Shown here: one piece after another, positions 5,341 to 5,943 of the stretch
Layout: every line of letters begins with the position of its first letter
How positions within the stretch are numbered: position 1 is the first letter of the stretch
NCBI GenBank assembly: GCA_947174455.1
Contig: CAMWIZ010000060.1
Coordinates: forward strand, 1-5,943
Source: an uncultured Clostridia bacterium
GTDB lineage: Bacteria > Bacillota > Clostridia > Oscillospirales > Acutalibacteraceae
Length of the DNA: 5,943 bases
Direction: 5' to 3'
Position numbers and translations under genes: made by a program
The notes under the pieces: generated by a model
What the model was told of the DNA's origin: nothing
The model's database searches: none
What the model saw: only the letters and a program-made list of their open reading frames with translations

Positions 5341-5943
5341 TTAATCGGATGAAAGTGTATTTCTTCTGAGCTGTCCGCAGGAAGCGTTTATATCTGACCC
5401 AAGCGTTCTGCGTACAGTGGCCGTTATGCCTGCACATCCAAGAATATCTATAAATGCCCTTTGCCTTTGAATTTTACTTTTGATGTAGCCTGTTCCCTCA
5501 ACGCTGTTTACAGGTATCAGGTTAACATGGCACAGCATACCCTTAAGCCTTTTTGCAAGCTCTGCGGCACACTCGTCGGTGTCATTTACACCGCTTATCA
5601 TGGCGTATTCAAAGGAAATTCTTCTGCCTGTTGACTTTGCATAATGTCTGCATGCCTTTAGCAGCTCCTCTATAGGATACCTCTTGTTGACGGGCATCGT
5701 CCTGCTTCTAATCTCATTGTTCGGTGCATGGAGCGAAACCGAAAGCGTAAGCTGAAGGTTCTCTTTCTCCAAATCATAAATCCGGTCAACAAGTCCGCAG
5801 GTGGAAAGCGAAATGTGCCGCATTCCTATATTAAGCCCGTCATCGGACGATACTATATGAAGAAATCTCAAAACATTGTCATAGTTATCGAGCGGTTCGC
5901 CCATACCCATAAGAACAATGTTGGAGATACGAATATTTAAATC
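5341..5943 (-). CDS. rlmN: RlmN, 23S rRNA/tRNA adenine-C2 methyltransferase (C-terminal part)
   Basis: The gene runs off the right edge, so only the last 200 codons are visible; the ATG inside at 5910 is internal, since the frame stays open to 5943 and the added residues [15 protein letters not shown] are the conserved family motif. RlmN is a radical-SAM enzyme that methylates C2 of A2503 in 23S rRNA and A37 in some tRNAs, tuning the peptide exit tunnel and decoding. Visible conserved pieces are [43 protein letters not shown] and the end motif [15 protein letters not shown], whose Cys is the methyl-carrying residue in this family. The three-Cys iron-sulfur motif lies upstream, outside the window. 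It heads the visible operon with prpC 22 bases behind. Cfr-type relatives share the fold, but synteny with prpC favours RlmN. Confidence 0.93.
   Translation of the reverse strand, partial: DLNIRISNIVLMGMGEPLDNYDNVLRFLHIVSSDDGLNIGMRHISLSTCGLVDRIYDLEKENLQLTLSVSLHAPNNEIRSRTMPVNKRYPIEELLKACRHYAKSTGRRISFEYAMISGVNDTDECAAELAKRLKGMLCHVNLIPVNSVEGTGYIKSKIQRQRAFIDILGCAGITATVRRTLGSDINASCGQLRRNTLSSD

Overview
The window reads almost entirely on the minus strand. It looks like the chromosome of a low-GC, endospore-forming Gram-positive bacterium of the class Clostridia. The gene order rlmN - prpC - prkC - rsgA - thiN - spoVM is the classic Firmicutes 'Ser/Thr kinase' neighbourhood known from Bacillus subtilis. 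A spoVM gene implies sporulation. The AT-rich base composition and strong AGGAGG-type ribosome binding sites fit. A Ruminococcaceae/Oscillospiraceae-like gut clostridium is my best guess, but that placement is inference.

Layout, in order of transcription (right to left). The 3' part of rlmN (23S rRNA/tRNA adenine methyltransferase) enters from the right edge. It is followed by prpC (PP2C phosphatase, TTG start), prkC (membrane Ser/Thr kinase with three PASTA repeats and an unusual acidic Asp/Ser/Thr tail), rsgA (circularly permuted ribosome-assembly GTPase) and thiN (thiamine pyrophosphokinase). Gaps are 22, 21 and 14 bases, and rsgA and thiN overlap by 7 bases, so these five genes look like one transcription unit. 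The rpe gene that sits between rsgA and thiN in B. subtilis is absent.

About 200 bases after thiN, behind a sigma-A-like promoter, come two very small genes. The first encodes a 47-residue, Cys/Arg-headed, two-helix membrane protein that I do not recognise. Fourteen bases after its stop comes a 30-residue protein that aligns without gaps to SpoVM, the curvature-sensing spore coat anchor. The tight spacing suggests that the 47-residue protein is made together with SpoVM and is a candidate undescribed sporulation membrane protein.

The leftmost 377 bases hold no convincing gene. They contain two strong hairpins, a degenerate 41-base tandem repeat and, at the very edge, a near-consensus sigma-A promoter (TTGACA-17-TATATT) firing leftward into a gene outside the window. 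This stretch resembles a dispersed intergenic repeat element.

Functionally, PrkC and PrpC form an antagonistic phosphorylation pair sensing cell-wall fragments. RsgA homologues are known substrates of such kinases, and RlmN and RsgA both act on the ribosome. ThiN and SpoVM are neighbours by conserved synteny rather than by obvious shared pathway.
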